Positions 61,589 through 64,000 of a DNA stretch of 64,000 nucleotides are shown piece by piece. How positions within the stretch are numbered: position 1 is the stretch's first letter; each line of letters begins with the position of its first letter. The notes beneath the pieces were generated by a model. It ran no database searches. It was not told the DNA's origin and saw nothing but the letters and a program-made list of their open reading frames with translations. The position numbers and the translations under genes were made by a program. The DNA is from Mastacembelus armatus (Eukaryota > Chordata > Actinopteri > Synbranchiformes > Mastacembelidae). The stretch lies in contig NC_046634.1 in assembly GCF_900324485.2 (NCBI RefSeq), positions 6,837,501-6,901,500 of the forward strand, read 5' to 3'.

Positions 61589-63411
61589 ATGTGTGGACTT
61601 GTGCTCCCCCTGTGTCTCCTGCTCTGGATAGCTGAAACTGCTTCCAGAGCGCAAGGTAGGCTCTGTAAACTGGTTTGTGGATTATTACATGGTCTATAGC
61701 TCCTTGTAAGTTGCACAAAACTTTGTGTTGTAAGCAGGAATAACTATTTCCCATGCACATATATACAAACTAGATGTTTATTCCAAACTATAAAACAGTG
61801 CAGTCTGTTTCTTTCCCCCTATTTTAGAGAGGAATGTAATCTATAGCCCACTTTATATATTTCATAGTGGAGATACAAAATCAGACTTTACATAGAAAAT
61901 TTACGATGAAGTTTGTAAAAATATAATGTATAAAGATTAAATCAAGCTTTCTGCCATCTGAGTCCTTACTAAAGAAATATTTACTTTTTTGCATCAGTTT
62001 TTTGATTCTGTTGCTCAAATATAAGTGTTACTGAGACCCCTTCACTTTTTGAACAGGTTATTGTGTTGCAGATTTCATTTCAAATTTCAATAATTCTTCA
62101 ACAACACTCAGTAACCCATTACGACAAAGGAAAAAGATAATTTTAGAAATGTCATTTTATCCATTTAAAGCAAATCTAACTTGCTGTTTGTGTCTAAATC
62201 CAGGTCAGGTTACAGCTCCCACCAGATTGACCGCAGAGGCAGGTCAGTCTCTCATGCTTGGCTGCAACATCACCACAGCAGCAGGTGAGAGTGTCCGTCA
62301 AATCCGCTGGCAGAACAAAGACGACAAGGTCCTCCTGGCATATAAACAAGGTGTGCCGGTCCACATCAGCCATCAAGACCCCAATGTGCAGCTCACCAGC
62401 CACCACAACAACGCTAGCTACATCACCCTCAAGAGGGTGCGACCTGATGACGAGGGCTGCTACACGTGCATCTTTGATGTTTTCCCTAAGGGCAAACAGG
62501 AAGGCAGGACGTGCGTCAGCGTCATCAGTGAGTATGACTGTGCACATGCTTCATATCTTACCTAGGTTACCTACCCAGAGTGGTTTTAGTTGTGCTTATT
62601 CTGGGGATAATTTCCTAGCTTCTGTTATCTTCAGTAAGCATTTTCAGTGCTGAACACTTGAACTTTTGTTCTTTCTTTCACGAAGACAAAGCCTTTGTGT
62701 TTATTTGTAGAAGTCATGTAGTTTTTGAATAGCTCAGCTGTTAGACAGTGTGTTTTGATTGGGGTCCCTGATAGTGTGTGCTTTGCTCACAGTTCCCAGA
62801 ATGCCTTGAGAGAGTAAGTAGTAGGCTAAAATCTGACAGCCTACTCAGCCTGCTGGTCTAGCTGCTTCTGTTTATTACTGAATGTACACACACAGACTTT
62901 AATCGCTCCAAGACTCCATCTTGTTACCCCTGAACCTTCACACAAGCCAGTCCACTACATTAAAAATCCATTTTGACGTGTGCTAAAATGCACCCACCAT
63001 TGCTAAACTACATTATCTTATCCTGTATCAAATTCATGTCATCAAAAAATATTAATTACAGAAGCATTTTATTTGCCCCAGGTAAAGTGCACCTGGAGGG
63101 CAACAAGACGGCCATAAGTGGGAAACCAGCCAACCTGTCCTGCTGGTACAGCCTCCCTGAGAGGGTGTACCAGGTGCTTTGGAAGAAAACGGCCGAGCAG
63201 GGTGACACCACCACCATGGCTTCATACACCAAGCACAGGCACTACAACATAGAGGAGCAGTTCAAGGGTCGGGTTAGTCTGAGCCGAACTCTGAACAACA
63301 CCCAGCTGACCATCCAGTCAGTCAGGACAGAGGACGAGGCCTGCTACACCTGTGAGTTCCACACATACCCAGACGGCACCAGACGCGCCATCGCCTGCCT
63401 CTCCGTCTATG
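61589..63411 (+). CDS. CD200-like gene D with two V-type domains (3' end outside window)
   Basis: Exons seen are 61589-61655 (signal MCGLVLPLCLLLWIAETASR), 62204-62527 (V1) and 63082-63411 (V2). All are phase 1 and join in frame. The gene continues beyond the window, so TM and tail are unknown. V1 has QIRWQNKDDKVLLAYKQ and EGCYTCIFDVFPKGKQEGRT. V2 has VLWKKTAEQGDTTTMASYTK and EACYTCEFHTYPDGTRRA. Both keep the extra Cys before the F-strand Cys and a partner in the G strand (RTCVSV, IACLSV) seen in copies A-C. No second signal peptide lies between V1 and V2, which supports one gene. V2 also recalls the TYPDG motif of nectin/TIGIT-type V domains, so the relationship to CD200 alone is less certain. 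Confidence 0.75.
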
Positions 63412-64000
63412 GTGAGTCTGGTGACAGGAGGTGTCTGGCAACACTGGTGTCATTTTTTATTCATCCTGCACTCCTTTATTCATTATTTGTAAATTGCTTA
63501 TTTTTGGAGGATTTGCCGTAAACTGGAAATCTTTTAGTTTGTTGAGCAAGAAAGAAATGCCATCTGATCAGAGATTTTTCTTTTAGCTTTAGACATGAAA
63601 TATATAACGTGTAATGATATGTCAGTGTTTTCATGTGTGTGTTCTGTCTGAATGTGAAAGATCATTATAACATGGCCTAAATACTCTTGATTGTAGTATT
63701 AATACTTCAATTCATTACATTGTTCTGCTGTCTAAACATGTACTTTAAAAGAGTTTATGCTTTGACATTGTTATTATTGTTGTTATTGTTATTGTCTTCC
63801 AAATAATCTCAACTCATACTCTATAGCAGATAGAAGCTGTAGGCTGAGGGGAAGTGTGTGCTGATGTGTGTGGGTGCATCTCAGATATAGCTCAGGAAAG
63901 GGAAGCGCTGTGTGTAAACAAACCACAGGCAGTGCTGAGGTGAGAGTTGCTGTAGTGGGTCATTAAACTACTGTTCTGACCTGCTCTTGAGACTCTTTGT
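63412..64000 (+). other. Intron of gene D to window end
   Basis: The sequence after the V2 donor (GTGAGT) contains no recognised exon. TTATTG repeats lie near 63770-63795. Confidence 0.5.

Overview
The window is nuclear DNA from a ray-finned fish, probably a percomorph teleost (inferred). The reasons are spliced genes with compact introns, abundant CA/GT and AT microsatellites, several teleost-type short repeats, and a fish-type gene set. No bacterial, viral or organellar content was recognised. All exon models below come from reading splice sites and frame by eye. They are internally consistent, because every phase closes, but they are untested by transcripts.

Left part, 1-35 kb: three conserved housekeeping or neural genes, rab9a (+), gpm6b (-) and gemin8 (-). 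From general knowledge, RAB9A, GPM6B and GEMIN8 are also neighbours on human Xp22.2, so this looks like an old vertebrate synteny block. rab9a has its coding sequence in one exon. gpm6b has six shared coding exons with the exact exon sizes of the PLP/DM20/M6 family, plus two alternative first exons 9 kb apart. The distal one encodes only Met plus one base and sits beside a CpG-rich promoter with a perfect CRE. Most of 9.5-32 kb is gpm6b intron carrying microsatellites and MITE/SINE-like repeats.

Right part, 37-64 kb: a head-to-tail array of immunoglobulin-superfamily (IgSF) genes, all on the + strand, in two sets. Set 1 (37.8-46.3 kb) is three intact small receptors and one broken copy. Each intact gene has a signal peptide, one unusual six-cysteine V-like domain without the usual Trp, a transmembrane exon, and a tail with two tyrosines exactly 11 residues apart. 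In the first gene these form a perfect ITAM consensus. I do not recognise this family by name. Set 2 (49.6-63.4 kb, running off the right edge) is four CD200/OX-2-like genes.

The most notable pattern is the same in both sets. The ligand-binding ectodomain exons of neighbouring copies are almost identical (98-99% for the set 1 V exon, and one mismatch in 882 bp, intron included, for two CD200-like genes). Their signal peptides, transmembrane segments and tails are unrelated or strongly diverged. This is what repeated gene conversion of the head would leave, and it resembles paired receptor/ligand families in which one head is carried on different tails. The adjacency of candidate ITAM-type receptors and CD200-like ligands suggests, but does not prove, a linked recognition system.
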